From positions 34,110,418-34,174,417 of the forward strand of contig CM038042.1 of assembly GCA_021397845.1 (NCBI GenBank): a stretch of DNA of 64,000 bases. Reading direction: 5' to 3'. The stretch is from Areca catechu. Taxonomy: Eukaryota; Streptophyta; Magnoliopsida; Arecales; Arecaceae. Positions 11,845-23,658 of the stretch are shown here, piece by piece. Both the position numbers and the translations under genes were made by a program. The notes beneath the pieces were generated by a model. The model searched no databases. It saw only the letters and a program-made list of their open reading frames with translations, and had not been told where the DNA came from. Each line of letters opens with the position of its first letter. The first letter of the stretch is position 1.

Positions 11845-13181
11845 CTCTTATTTCATTCATTTAATGGTCAATTGAATATGCATATGTGATAATGAATATG
11901 ATCATATATGGGAATCGTATTTTGATGCATGCCACTAAATAGGGTTCAATTATATATTGAATGATTATATGATTCTGTGCATGATTAATTCAATCACATA
12001 TTTGAAATGTGTTATATCCTAGTAACTGCTTCAGATTGGGTTAGTCACCATGGCTGTCTGGTCATAGGAGTTATTTAGGATTTCATGGCCCTCTCTTCCT
12101 ATTCAATGGGATCTTCTATGTCATATAGGGTTGCTGCTGTGTGACCATATCCCATGAACAAGTGAGGTGAATGGATTGATATTATAATCATGCTTATGGT
12201 ATGCATATTAGGGTTAATATGTTCGAATGATGGAATGAATATCATGTCATACGTATATGGTTATGAATACATTATGATGTCATGAATATCAGGTTTTATG
12301 ATGTCATGAATGTTATGTTTGACATGATTAAGTCTATATTAGGATGTGTTAGAGACCATCGAAGCCCTCATAAAAATTATATTTAGTCGTAGTATAAGTT
12401 AATCATGATGCAAATCCGATTAGGATTCGATTGGCCAATTGGTGTCAAGGCAACATGGTTCTGGGAAGGTAAAGGGAATGAGGTTTTAAATTGGTTTGTT
12501 TGTCTTACCTGGCTAATTTAATTGGTGTCTAAGAAAAAGCAATGAGGGGACCCCATAATCTCTCCCACTTACCTGGACAATGTGGTCACATCTAAACCAT
12601 AAATTGGAAATGCTAATTGATTAAGCACACTACCAATTGCCTTCCTTCATGCTAAGCCAAATTTATGTCAACACTGTAGTAGGTTTGTTGTGTACACATA
12701 AGGCCTGCTCTAGCATTTGGTATAAAATTTGTCTTGGTGCACCTAGTGCTTTATAGCATGTCTGATAATGTTGCTTTGTTGTATGTACACACAAAGGGCA
12801 ATATTATTCAATCATGGTATATAGAAATGAAGGGTCCGACTAAACTAAGACATTATCATTTGTTGTGCACACACAAGGCTATAACTATCTTAGAGGAAAA
12901 AGTTAAATAAAAAATTGCAAGGGATGCAATTGGCAAGGGTCATTTCCTACCTTGAACTTATAAGTGTTTGTTGTGTACATACAAGGAATTATAAGGAAAT
13001 GGGATCTCAACCCACTAAGGAAGCCCTAGAAGGGTTTCTTGCTTACCATAATTGAGGGTTATGGTATTCAATATAAAATAATGGGAGATATAATTAGATG
13101 CAAAAGTCCTTATCTAATTATGAATATTATCATGAGTGGTCTGCTTATAGTTGTTCTTTACTTACTATAAAATGTTACATT
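11845..13181 (+). other. 5' leader of element C
   Basis: About 1.3 kb of noncoding leader between PBS and gag. The piece around 12017-12215 has a diverged inverted copy inside element H (about 41184 down to 40985). The phrase TTGTTGTGTACACACAAGG recurs in variants near 12685, 12778, 12860 and 12968, each beside an ACACAAGG block, so the leader contains a dispersed short repeat. Confidence 0.55.
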
Positions 13182-13735
13182 ATGGCTTCTATTCTTTCAC
13201 TACAGGGCATCTTGGATGCCAATAAGTTGACCGATCCAAATTATATAGATTGGTTGAGGAACCTGAGAATTGTATTAGCTTAGAAAAAATTGCCTATATC
13301 TTTGATACTCTTGACCTACATTTGGTAGGAGAGGATGCTACTAAGGAGGAAAGAGCCGCATATAAAATGTGACAAAATGACAGCATGACTATCAAGTGCA
13401 TAATGTTGGCATCAATAAGTAATGAGTTATAGAGGCAACATGAGGAAATGAAACCTTAGTCCATATTGTTCAACCTTAAGGAACCATATGGAGAGCATAG
13501 TCGGACTGCTCGATATGAAATATCGAAGCAGTTATTTCGAGCATAAATGAACCTAAGAGTATCTTTTAGAAAAGGAAAAAGGCAAGGAAGCCCTCTGCTA
13601 GTGGAACCTGCTATCACTATGGAAAGCAAGGGCACTGGAAGAAGAATTGCAAGTTTTATCTTGCAAGTTAGAAGCTGGATGCTGGTGATGCATCCAAAAG
13701 TTTGTACATGATACAAACAAACCTATCATTAAGTT
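13182..13735 (+). pseudogene. gag of element C
   Basis: ATG at 13182 gives MASILSLQGILDANKLTDPN and YIDWLRNLRIVLA before a stop at about 13281. Later frames carry a CCHC zinc knuckle at about 13608-13650 (CYHYGKQGHWKKNC, spacing CX2HX4HX4C because the second cysteine is histidine here). Gag packages the RNA into virus-like particles. Several stops and frame changes show it is dead. Confidence 0.75.
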
Positions 13736-15235
13736 CTTTAGCTTCTGATACATGGGTATTGGATATCGCATGTGAGTCCCATATTTGCAAGTCATTGCAA
13801 GGTTACAAAGACCAGAAGCTTGAAGAAGGGTGACTTCGAGCTGTTTGGCATGAGTGGTGATCCCATTCATGCTGAAGCTATTGGCACCTATCTAATGTTA
13901 TTGCCATCGGGCAATATTCTTGAATTAAAAGATTGTTATTATGTACCAACATTATAAAGAATATTATTTTTGTATCGTTGTTGTTGAAACAAGGTTATCA
14001 AATAAATATTTTGAGCCATGGGTGCTCGATCTTCTTTTCAAAGAAGTTCTTCCTTACCAAAAAAAAAGTTCTTTGGTTGTGGTACATTTGTTATAGTCTT
14101 TTGATTCTATCACTTAATGATGAAGTTATACTTTTTGAAAACATGAAGAGAAAGAGAGATGATTAAATGTAACATATCTCTAGCATTGCAACTTGGGTCA
14201 TATTAGTGAGTCTAGGATAAACAAGTTGTATAAAAAAATTTTTGAACCTTTTGATCATGAATCATTAGGAACTTGTGAGTCCTATCTCATGGATAAGATG
14301 ACCAAATCTCCATTCACTGGACATGGAGATAGGGCAACTGAGTGCTAAGTCTAGTACACACAGATATGTGTGATCCTATGACAACCCAGGCTAGTGGAGG
14401 ATACTCTTATTTCATCAGTTTTACTGATGACTTATAAGGTTCGGATATGTGTATCTTATGAAATACAAGTTCGAAGCCTTTGAAAAATTCAAAGAGTATC
14501 AAAGTATGGTTGAGAAACAAACTGGACATAGTATTAAAATCCTTCGATCTAATAGAGGAGAGAGAATACTTGTCTAGTGAATTTCTCGATCATCTTAAAG
14601 ACAAAGAAACTCTCTCTGAATGGACCCTTCCATATACACCACAATTAAATGGTGTAGCAAAAAGAGGAACCGAACCTTGTTGGACATGGTATGGTCCATG
14701 ATGTGCTTTACAGATCTTCTAGTATCCTTTGAGGTTATGCCCTAGAGACTACTACCCACATACTAAATAGGGTGCCATCAAAGGCTATTAAGAGCACTCC
14801 ATATGAATTATGGAATAGGAAAAGGCCAAGTCTTAAATATTTTAAGATTTGGGGTTGCCCTGCTTATGTCATGAATGTTTTTGGACATAAACTAAGTTCT
14901 AGGGCTGATAAGTGCAGGTTTGTAGGATATCCTAAAAAAGGTATGGGTTACCTTTTCTACCACCCTACTGAGCAAAAGGTCTTTGTCGGTAGGCATGCCA
15001 CATTCTTGGGAAAATAGTTTATCCAAGAAGAGGGAAACAAGAGGATATTTGAACTTGAAGAAGTTCAACCTATACCTAAAACAATTCCTCAACCAGATGT
15101 TCCTAAGATTCAAGAACAACCATAACACACAACTCCTCTCCATAGGTCCAAGAGAGTTCAAAGTGCACCTCTCAGATATGGCTTTGTCATTGGGAATGAT
15201 AATGAAGCCAGTATCATATAGGATGATGATCTTAT
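13736..15235 (+). pseudogene. Protease and integrase region of element C
   Basis: The protease site, near 13752, reads WVLDIACESHIC where the family has WVLDTGCGSHIC, so the catalytic T-G is replaced by I-A. Integrase follows: the frame at 14480-14701 has the part ending YTPQLNGVAKRGTE (family: YTPQQNGVSERRNRT), and the frame at 14772-15017 carries KSTPYELWNRKRPSLKYFKIWGC and CRFVGYPKKGMGYLFY, the usual end of copia integrase. Frameshifts separate these blocks. The integrase zinc finger (around 14180-14290) is recognisable only weakly. Confidence 0.75.
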
Positions 15236-16790
15236 GCCTATACAGAAGCTGTCATGAGTGGGGACTCTGACAAATGGCTAGAAGCCATGAAATCTGAGAT
15301 GGAATCCATGTACTCTAATCAAGTTTGGACATTAATTGATCCACCAGAGGGAGTAAACCAATCCATATAAATGGATCTTCAAGAAGAAGATTGGAGCAGA
15401 TGGTCAAGTAGAGACCTATAAGGCCAGGCTGGTGGCAAAAGGTTTCAAACAAAAACATGGCATTGATTGATGAAAACTTTTTTACCAGTAGTTATGCTCA
15501 AGTCTATTCGGATATTGCTTGCTATAGCTATACTATGATAATGAGATATAGCAAATGGATGTAAAGACTACTTTCCTTAATGGATACCTTGAGAAAGAAG
15601 TCTGTATATCATAGCCAAAGGGTTTGTCTCGAGTGAGAGACCAAACCAAGTATATAGGCTTAAGAAGTCTATTTATGGATTAAAGCAAGCAATGAGGAGT
15701 TGGAACATCTGCTTTGATGAAACAATCAAAGAGTTTGGTTTCATCAAGAATGTGGATGAACTATGTGTGCACAAGAAGACAAGTGTGAGTGCCCTTATTT
15801 TCTTGGTTTTGTATGTCGATGACATACTCATCATTGGGAATGATATCCCAATATTGCAATCGGTTAAGTCTTGGCTATCAAAGTAGTTTTCCATGAAGGA
15901 TTTAGGAGAGGCATCCTATATACTGGGCATAAAGATTTACAAAGATAGATCAAAGAGGATGCTTGGCTTATCCCAATCCAGGTACATTGACTTAGTGTTG
16001 AAGAGATTCAACATGGAAGGAAGTAAGAAAGGTTACTTATCCATGAGTCAAGGCATACACGTCTCTAAGAAGATGTCTCCTAAGACACCATAAGAGAGAG
16101 AGAATGAGTTTGATCCCTTATGCTTTGGCTGTTGGATCAATTATATGCCATGTTATGTACCAAGCCTGATGTTTCTTATGCCTTAGGCATAGTAAGCAGG
16201 TTTCTGGCTGATCCAAGGGAGGATCATTGAAAAACTATGAAAACATTCTTAAGTACCTGAGAAGGACTAAAGATATTATTCTAATATATGATGGATCAGA
16301 GTGAAAACTACAAGGATATACGGATTCTAGTATTCAATTAGATCAAGATGATAGCAAATCCATATCAGGGTATGTCTTCACCCTATATAGTGGTACAGTG
16401 AGTTGGAAGAGTACAAAGTACCAACTTGCTGACACAGTCACTGAGGTAGAATGCATAGCTGTAAGTGAAGCAGCAAAGGAAGCTATGTGGATGAAGAAAT
16501 TCATCACAAAGTTGGGCGTGGTTCCTGCTATACAACAATCGGCACCACTTTATTCGATAACACTGGAGCATTGCACAAGCGAAGGAACCGAGGTCTCATC
16601 ATAAGTCCAAGCACATCCTAAGATGCTTCCACCTTGTTCGAGAGATCACAGAAAGACAAGATGGATGTTCTCGTTGAACTGGTAGATACAAAGAACAATA
16701 TAGCAAACCATTCATGAAAGAACTACCTCAGCAGCAGTTTGATCGCTACTTAGATTGTATGGGTATAAAATTCAAGGGTGATTGTCTTTA
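15236..16790 (+). pseudogene. Reverse transcriptase and RNase H of element C
   Basis: RT motifs run in order across frames: WLEAMKSEMESMYSNQVW near 15280, a QMDVKT-like site near 15555, then VLYVDDILIIGNDI (catalytic YVDD) at about 15808-15845 and MKDLGEASYILGIKIYKDRS at 15893. RNase H ends with SWKSTKYQLADTVTEVECIA at about 16401 and a tail near 16735-16788 (FDRYLDCMGIKFKG). Many stops interrupt it. Confidence 0.82.
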
Positions 16791-16794
16791 GTGC

Positions 16795-16805
16795 AAGTGG
16801 GAGAT
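16795..16805 (+). other. Polypurine tract of element C
   Basis: AAGTGGGAGAT directly before the 3' LTR start at 16806 (TGAATGAAAAGTG). CAAGTGGGAGATTG is a typical copia plus-strand primer site. Confidence 0.85.
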
Positions 16806-19369
16806 TGAATGAAAAGTGCCCTAAAAGCCAATCTTTATAAGGGTAGTTTAGTAATCTTCTGACTCATGTATGATATTGTAATATTAATAAAGGCATTTTG
16901 TTTCATCATATTGCTATATCTTATTTAAAGATATGATGAACCCCATAAATTAGGATAATGGAATTAGGGTTATGATGGAGATCATAATAGTGAGACCTAA
17001 GTTCCTATAAACCCTAATCTAAAAGGTTCCTAGTCGTAGGATCATCAATTCGGGGATCGATACTTCTGGAAAGACTAGCTTATTTTATGTATGCTCGATG
17101 GAGAGGGTGGTTAGTCTCACAGCCACTTGCGTAGAGACACTAATATAACGATAAGGGTGCTCATCAGGATATGAGTTCACTGAACTGATCCGCACTGAGA
17201 ATATCTTATGGAAGTCTTACTACTTGTCAAGAGATAGTTCTTATAGTAGAAGTTGTGCAAGTGATCTTTAGACCTGAGATTACTATGGTTCCTTATGCAT
17301 ATTAAGCTATATTTGGTTCATACTCACTCATGACATTGAGTCATGTATAGGGTGTTCTCAGAATGGAGGAAGGTGTATGAAGGATGTGAGTGGATCAACA
17401 AGGAATCAATCATTCCTAGTAAGAAAAAATGTTATCCCAAGTAATCTCTTCGATTGATGACTCAGGGAGTCTTTGATCAAAGCAGAATGAGATTAGAAGT
17501 GATTTCAATTAGTCATTAGTAGAGTCATCATTATCGAAGTGAGATTCTAAATGACTAAGTGCTAGGATTTGATAATTATCCATACCCATCACTTATTTGG
17601 GATAAAGAAAGATCGAAAGATTGAATTGCATAGAAACTTTCTACTAATGGGCATTTCAGTACTTTCTACCAAATTCCTCATCTTCTGGGTTGGAATGATA
17701 AGTTGCTAGATGTCAATCATATCTTGTAGGTTTTCATGAATCAATTTGATTGAATTCATGAGTCAATTCGAAAGCTAGTTCGAATTGGCAATTTAGGTCA
17801 GCTCAATTTGACCTAATTAGGTCAAATCAAATTCGATTGGATCGATTTAGCTTGGACCTAGATCTACTGCTAGCTAGATGTGGAACCCAAAGGGTCACAC
17901 ACATTAGGGAATTGGCCTAGGATGTCAATTGGTATTTAATTAGGGTCATGGGATCCTAATTGGTTAGCTAGATTACACACTAGCATATGTAGGCTAACCT
18001 AACTCGTAACCCAAATTTAATTGGGTCTAAAGGTTGATAAATGGACTAACCAATTTATGAGAGACCTAAATTAGGTTGAGTCCTAAGTGGGATGACATTA
18101 TCATAATTTATCTGATAATTTTTGGACATTTTATGCACCATATATCAAGAGTTCAAATGGCATGCACCAAAATTAAGTGCTCGATAAATAAAGGGACACA
18201 AAAGGACCAAGAGTCCTTCAACTGATAATCACTTATATGGTGATAAATTACATTTAATCCCCTTTCATTTGACACCCATATTGGATATACTTTGACTAGT
18301 CAAAGGTAGCATATGGCATGGAAAAAGTTGACTGACAAGTGAAGAGTCGCGACTCTTCACTTTTGGCATGCAGAAAGAAATTAATTCCTTCTGCTTTCAG
18401 GAATTCATTTAAATATGAAAGGTGGCATCCCTTGGCTATGTTTCATCCCTCTATAAATTGGGTAATCTCTGATGGAAAGAAGGAATCGGCAGAGAAGTTT
18501 TTGACATGCATGAAGTGAAGGGTTGCATCCCTTCACTATTGCCGCCAGTTATGATAGCAGAGAGTCTTTCTGCTTTAAGGAACTTATCAAATGGATAAGT
18601 CTTTTTATTTCAACACCAATTAAGAAGACTTATCGTCGGTTACATGACATGTGGCATGAAGAAAAAATCCCAAAATAATTAGAAGGATCAGCTAAGGGTG
18701 GTTGGGCATGAAGGGTCTTGACTCTTCAAGATAAGACTCCTTAATGAAGGATCTTATTTGATCTGTTGATAGACAAATCAAAGGCTAATGAAGAGGCATA
18801 ATTGGTGCCCCCCCTTCTCTTATAAATAGCCTACAGTGTTATGTCGAAAGAATCTCAGAAATTATCTTTCTTTCTTACACACTCCAAACTCTCTTACATT
18901 CTATCCTCCTTGTCTTTTCCTTCCCTTGTTAGAACCTAGGTCTTTGTCTTAAGACAAGTCTGCCATTTTAAGACAAAGGCTTAGAAAGAGAATTAGAAAG
19001 TGTTAGAAAAAGATAAGAGTAGATTTGGAAAGGGCTCGAAGTGCTCTATTGAAGGGCATAGATCTGAGCAAAAGGAAAGAAAGGCTATTGAAGGTTAAAA
19101 GACCATCAGAAGAGTCCAAGTTGATCAAGCAACCTACAAAGGAGTGGTTCCTAGGTTTGATTCCCGTGTGGATCATCTCTAGAGGGCTTGCATTTATGAG
19201 CCTAGTGGAAAGAAAAGGACTTAGCATTCTAGATATTTTTTGAATCCTAATTTAGTGACTTGTTAATTGTAATGAATAAGTGATCTCGAGCTTAGGGTTT
19301 CAAGTCATTAGAGTTTAAAAAATGAAATTTTTTAAATCCATTCTTTTGTTGCATCACTGGAACCTAACA
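16806..19369 (+). repeat. 3' LTR of element C, about 2.56 kb
   Basis: The LTR starts TGAATG right after the polypurine tract and ends ...CCTAACA. Its last 0.7 kb matches the partial 5' LTR at 11130-11831. A TATA box lies at 18821-18828. The small ORFs at 19003-19243 on both strands lie in the R/U5 part and look like chance. At 2564 bp it is long for a copia LTR. Confidence 0.8.
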
Positions 19370-20666
19370 ACATTACCATCCTTTTTAAATTTTATGATTT
19401 GTCACACAAAAACTCCTCAACCTCACACCAATTAGATCAGATAAGGCTCCATCTAGATGGGGTCTTATGCTAATCTAAATAAAATTCAAATGGAATAGGG
19501 TGACTAAAACAAGGAGACTTGTGATGGGAAGGACTTGCAGCTAGGAAGGGATTAGTGCATGTAAAAAAAAGTTTTCACTCCTTATTGTCACACAAAGCAA
19601 CTCCATGCCAACTCAATCTGATAACTCCATTTGATAGAAGCCTCAATTAGATAAGACTCCATGCTCAAAAGGTCAGCAACTAATCCTAATCTATATGGAA
19701 TTCAAATGTCTGAGAAAGAAGAGTTAGGAACAAGGAAATGTGTATGCCAACAAACTGACCCTAAATCACCATACAAAATAAATTCTCCATGCCCAAAAGA
19801 GAGAGTCTAAACCTAACCCAATTAGGGTAGGTGTCTTATTTCAATTGGATTCAAATATGGATCAAATTGAATCAAATTTGAACTTGATTTGAATCGAATT
19901 CAAAAAGGCTATCAATCTTATTCAAAATAGGATTAAAATCTAAGTCTATCTTAAATTCTTAAATTTAATTAAATTATATCAAATTATAACTCTTGCAATT
20001 AAGCCACCAGTGTCAAAATAAGTAAGTGTTAAAATTAGTAGGTATCAAAATTAGTAGATACCAAAATTAGCAGCTACTAAATTTATAATCTTTACAAAAT
20101 TAGCACTACTAAATTTGATCCAATCCTTGATCAAGTCAAGGTCTTATTGTATATGACCCCTCAAGTTTTATTTTACTTGGTTGTGAGACATACTATGATC
20201 TTTATCAAACTATGTTTGGAACCCTTTCGATAGACTAGAACTTTTCCAACTTAATCCTAACATGGATCATTGATCCAAAAACTATCCAAGTGAGTTCCCA
20301 TAATCTCCTAGTGATAGCTTGCAGTATGTGGTGGCAATCCAGTAGAGTAGAAGGTTGAATCCCTAGTGTGGTTATTATATGATTAAGTTTCTCTATCGAA
20401 AGTCCTGACAAGATGTAGGTCATGGATCCTTGTCTTAGATAAGAACATATGATTTGATTGCGAATCAATTTAAAAATCACTTGATAAATCTTCTTTTATC
20501 AAATCAATGTAGTTTTAAGGACTTCAATACATTAGAGTTCACATAAAGATGACAAGTAGTATTGAGATGCTAAAATAATATTTATTTAATTATATTCATA
20601 TATATTTACAAGATAGCTTAACTGTCTATAACCCAGATGATTAGTTTTATGATACTTTTTCCAACA
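19370..20666 (-). repeat. Fragment of a copia-type LTR (minus strand)
   Basis: The right end, read on the minus strand, starts TGTTGGAAAAAGTATC and continues with ATCATCTGGGTTATAGACAG, the same order of blocks as the solo LTR at 21147-23557 (TATTAGAAAATGTGTC, ATCATCTAGGTTGTAGACAG). It is a related LTR family. The left part is replaced by element C at 19370, so C may be inserted in it. A loose internal duplication (CACACAAAAACTCC near 19423, CACACAAAGCAACTCC near 19591) is visible. No coding content. Confidence 0.6.
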
Positions 20667-21141
20667 CTCGATAACCATCCAAGACACTACAAGCTCTCTG
20701 AATGTGCTACAAAATTAAAATTATTAATAAATATTAACTTTAAAATTACTAAATTTTAAATATATTATTGAAGATGAAATATTTATGAGTGGCTTCGAAT
20801 ATAGATGATCTCTCTATCCTTCGATCAAGTCAGAGATGCCATGAGCTAGGTGGGTCCTCGACCATGGCATTAAGTCTGAGAACTAGTCACTACTGTGTGT
20901 GACTATGGGGTCACTAGTGACCCCATGTCCTTCGAACCTGATCGCAAAACATCTACTATAAAGAATATTATATTAGATAATAAAATATAAAATAAATAAA
21001 AAAGGATACCTAAAATTTTAGAGTTTATCATGTAATGTGAGTGGCACAGAACTATGCAAGCTAGCAACATGATCGCTCTATTCTTAAGAGCACAAACCTC
21101 TAGAGCTCTCTCCTCAGTTGGCATGGCTTCGCCCTTTGGAA
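20667..21141. other. Short non-LTR spacer, possibly the tail of the CACTA element
   Basis: Sequence between an LTR fragment and a solo LTR. Because the solo LTR is flanked by GACAT on both sides, this stretch was once continuous with 23563 onward and so probably belongs to the 3' end of the CACTA transposon. It contains CACTACAAG at about 20693, a candidate CACTA terminus, and a perfect 22-bp palindrome at 20905-20926. No coding content that I recognise. Confidence 0.4.
20905..20926. repeat. Perfect 22-bp palindrome centred on CACTAGTG
   Basis: The arms ATGGGGTCACT and AGTGACCCCAT are exact reverse complements with no spacer. The centre is CACTAGTG, that is CACTA and TAGTG overlapping. Confidence 0.9.
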
Positions 21142-21146
21142 GACAT

Positions 21147-23557
21147 TATTGGAAAAACACTTAGGGTTCGTGTATGGATTTTTTAATAATTCATAATGGA
21201 AGAATATCTATTTTAATACTATTTTAAATAGAAAACATGTATTTAAAATAATTATAATAAATCCTAAGTAGGATTGTAACATGATCTATAGTAAAAAATA
21301 AAATTAGCATGCATCGATCTACCAGATGCATGCAGTAGATCTAATCTATAAATAATATGAAATCAAATTTCAAACCTAATCATGGGTTGATGATCGTTGC
21401 TAGTGATGGCACGTGGTAAGGACTCTCCATGTCACTTTACAATTGCACATGGTGTCCGACCTCTATGAATCGTCGACATGAAGCTCTAATGTGATCAACC
21501 TCCCAAAACTGCTAGATCCCTCTGAAGGCCACTGGATGGTTGAAAATAATTCATTTCTTAGACTTTCTTGAGCCTCCTAAGAAATCCAAGAAGAGATGCA
21601 GAGGTCTAGATGTAAGAGAAAGAAAACTAAAAATAAGAAAACCCCTTTCTTTTATTTTTCTTTTCTTTTTCTTCTTCCCTCAACCTAGCACCCAAGAAGG
21701 TTCTTTCACACCAAGAAGAACTCATGCCCACCTTAATTTTTCAGTGCTCTCTCTCATTAGATCTCATACTAATTTAAAGCTTCTTTGGTCACCCAATCTT
21801 AAAAGAATTTTTAAAAATCAGGCATGTAGATTAGGATAGGATTAAGTGGATATTGGATGATATTAGGAAATACTATCCTAGTTTAACTAGTCTTTATCAT
21901 TCCATGCCTGACCAAAAGAAAACATAAAAATTCAAAAATTTTAATCTTCAAATCACTGGTAAAAGGGACTTCTTTTCAATGCATATTTTATCTAGATTTT
22001 TTTTGAAAATTGCATCAAGAATTGATAAATGTTTGAGAGTTTAAGACCAAGTAGAGTTAGGATAAGGCAAAGAGTTTGATTCCCATTCAAACTCCTTCCA
22101 TTCAAAACTCATCCTAAATTAATCCAAATTGGATAATAAAAGAGAGAGTGTGTGAAAACATATTTGGCATGAGTTTTTCATGAATTTATTCAAATAAATG
22201 GTATGGAGAAATCCTAGAGGAACCTAGTTGTGCTAGTTAAGGATTTGACCAAGCTTTGACTAAAACTAGTTAAGAACCAAAACTAATTTGGTTATAACTA
22301 ATTAACCAACTTGGATTTAATCCAATTAAGTTACAATTAGACTTAATTAAATCTTATTAAATCTCAAATTAACTGAACTCAAGTCTGAATCAAACCATAA
22401 TTAGAAATCCTTAGCAAATAGACCATCAAATAACCTAATTAGATGAATTCTAATTGAGCCAAATTTAATTAGAATTGAACTAAACCTTTTTCCTCAATCA
22501 AATTAAATCAACTAGCAATCCAATTTTAATTAATCTCTTATAATTAATTAATAATTAATTTCATAATATTTATATGAGGTTAATTGTTCATCATATTTGT
22601 AATTTTGACATTAAATGATTCTTAATCGTTAGTTAGCCATCATAATTAATCAGAAACTTCTATTGTGTATGATCCCATAGGTTTGAATATTAATCCAGTA
22701 GTCCAGGAACCAATTCCTAAATTAATCGATGAAACCATCTAACAATGGTGCCCGACGTCTGGATAGGTCGAATGTTTGCAAAGCAACATTCAAGAACCTA
22801 GGCATATAGTTTTTGTACAATTCATCCCTTTGATCCTAATACTCAAAATGATTTCAGAGTTAATTACCAACTCTAAATAATGCATCCAAATATATCTTGA
22901 CCTGCTAAATCCTATGACTCCTTACAAAGATTACCCTAGCCAAGGTCTTGCTAAATAAAAAACAAAGTAGAGCATTGTCTCCAACATCTTGAATAGTAAA
23001 TTCCATCTTGACTCACCACTAACTTAACAAGTACTAGACTGCACCCAGTAACCTTTCATCATTGGATTAGAAATCTATGTAGTTTAGCACCTAATTATCA
23101 TGAGTTAATTGCAAATCACTATAATGATCTCAGGTTGGAGGGATACTTAAACCCATATCCATCTAGAGATACTCTCGATAGTAGAGTACTCAACAAAATT
23201 AGTCACGTTCAATGCAATGTACACCTACACTCCTTGCATGTCATACTAGTGTCCCACACTCCTTGGTTATAAGGACAACCAACCTATATGGCATACAATG
23301 ATCTATACTCGATAAAAGTTATTATCCTAGATAACAACATATCATTTGACTATAAACATATTTAAGAACTACTCGATAAATCTTTCTTTATCGAATTGAA
23401 GTAGTTCTAAGGACTTCATCTTAAAAAAATCCAAAGGAAGATGCATAAAAGGAGATGAATTGAAATAACTTTTATTTAACTAATGATTCATGTATACATT
23501 ATAAAAACTCAACTGTCTACAACCTAGATGATTGACTATAAGACACATTTTCTAATA
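21147..23557 (-). repeat. Solo copia-type LTR with GACAT target duplication
   Basis: The 5-bp repeats GACAT at 21142-21146 and 23558-23562 flank a 2411-bp block that reads TATTAGAAAATGTG...GTGTTTTTCCAATA on the minus strand. No PBS, polypurine tract or coding region adjoins it, so it is a solo LTR left by recombination between the two LTRs of one element. The terminal TG...CA has become TA...TA. ORFs inside (for example 21540-21839) have no recognisable content. Confidence 0.75.
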
Positions 23558-23658
23558 GACATGATGTATAATCTCTAAAAATAAAAATAAATAGAATCAC
23601 TGAGTAATTATACAATCATGGATGTCAATTAAGATTTAAAATGATGCAAGACAAGTAT

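Larger units (their letters stand above)
11130..19369 (+). mobile_element. Element C: Ty1/copia element with long LTRs, 5' LTR truncated by B
   Basis: Plus-strand order is a partial 5' LTR, PBS, 1.3 kb leader, gag, protease, integrase, RT, RNase H, polypurine tract and a complete 3' LTR. Integrase before RT marks it as copia. The gag start (ILDANKLTDPNYIDWLRNL) and RNase H end (SWKST...VECIAVSEAAKEAMWMKKFI) resemble the Tork/Angela-type branch, a lineage call I hold loosely. The 5' LTR starts abruptly at the edge of B, so the rest probably lies beyond B to the left. The 5 bases after the element are ACATT. Their partner is outside the window. Confidence 0.8.

Noticed and set aside
20693..20702. 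CACTACAAGC as a terminus of the CACTA transposon
   Set aside because: It has the right first bases, but no matching inverted partner or 3-bp target duplication could be found at the other side, so the end is not called.
21540..21839. Plus-strand 99-codon ORF as a host gene
   Set aside because: It lies wholly inside the solo LTR, has a phenylalanine-rich low-complexity stretch and no recognisable domain.
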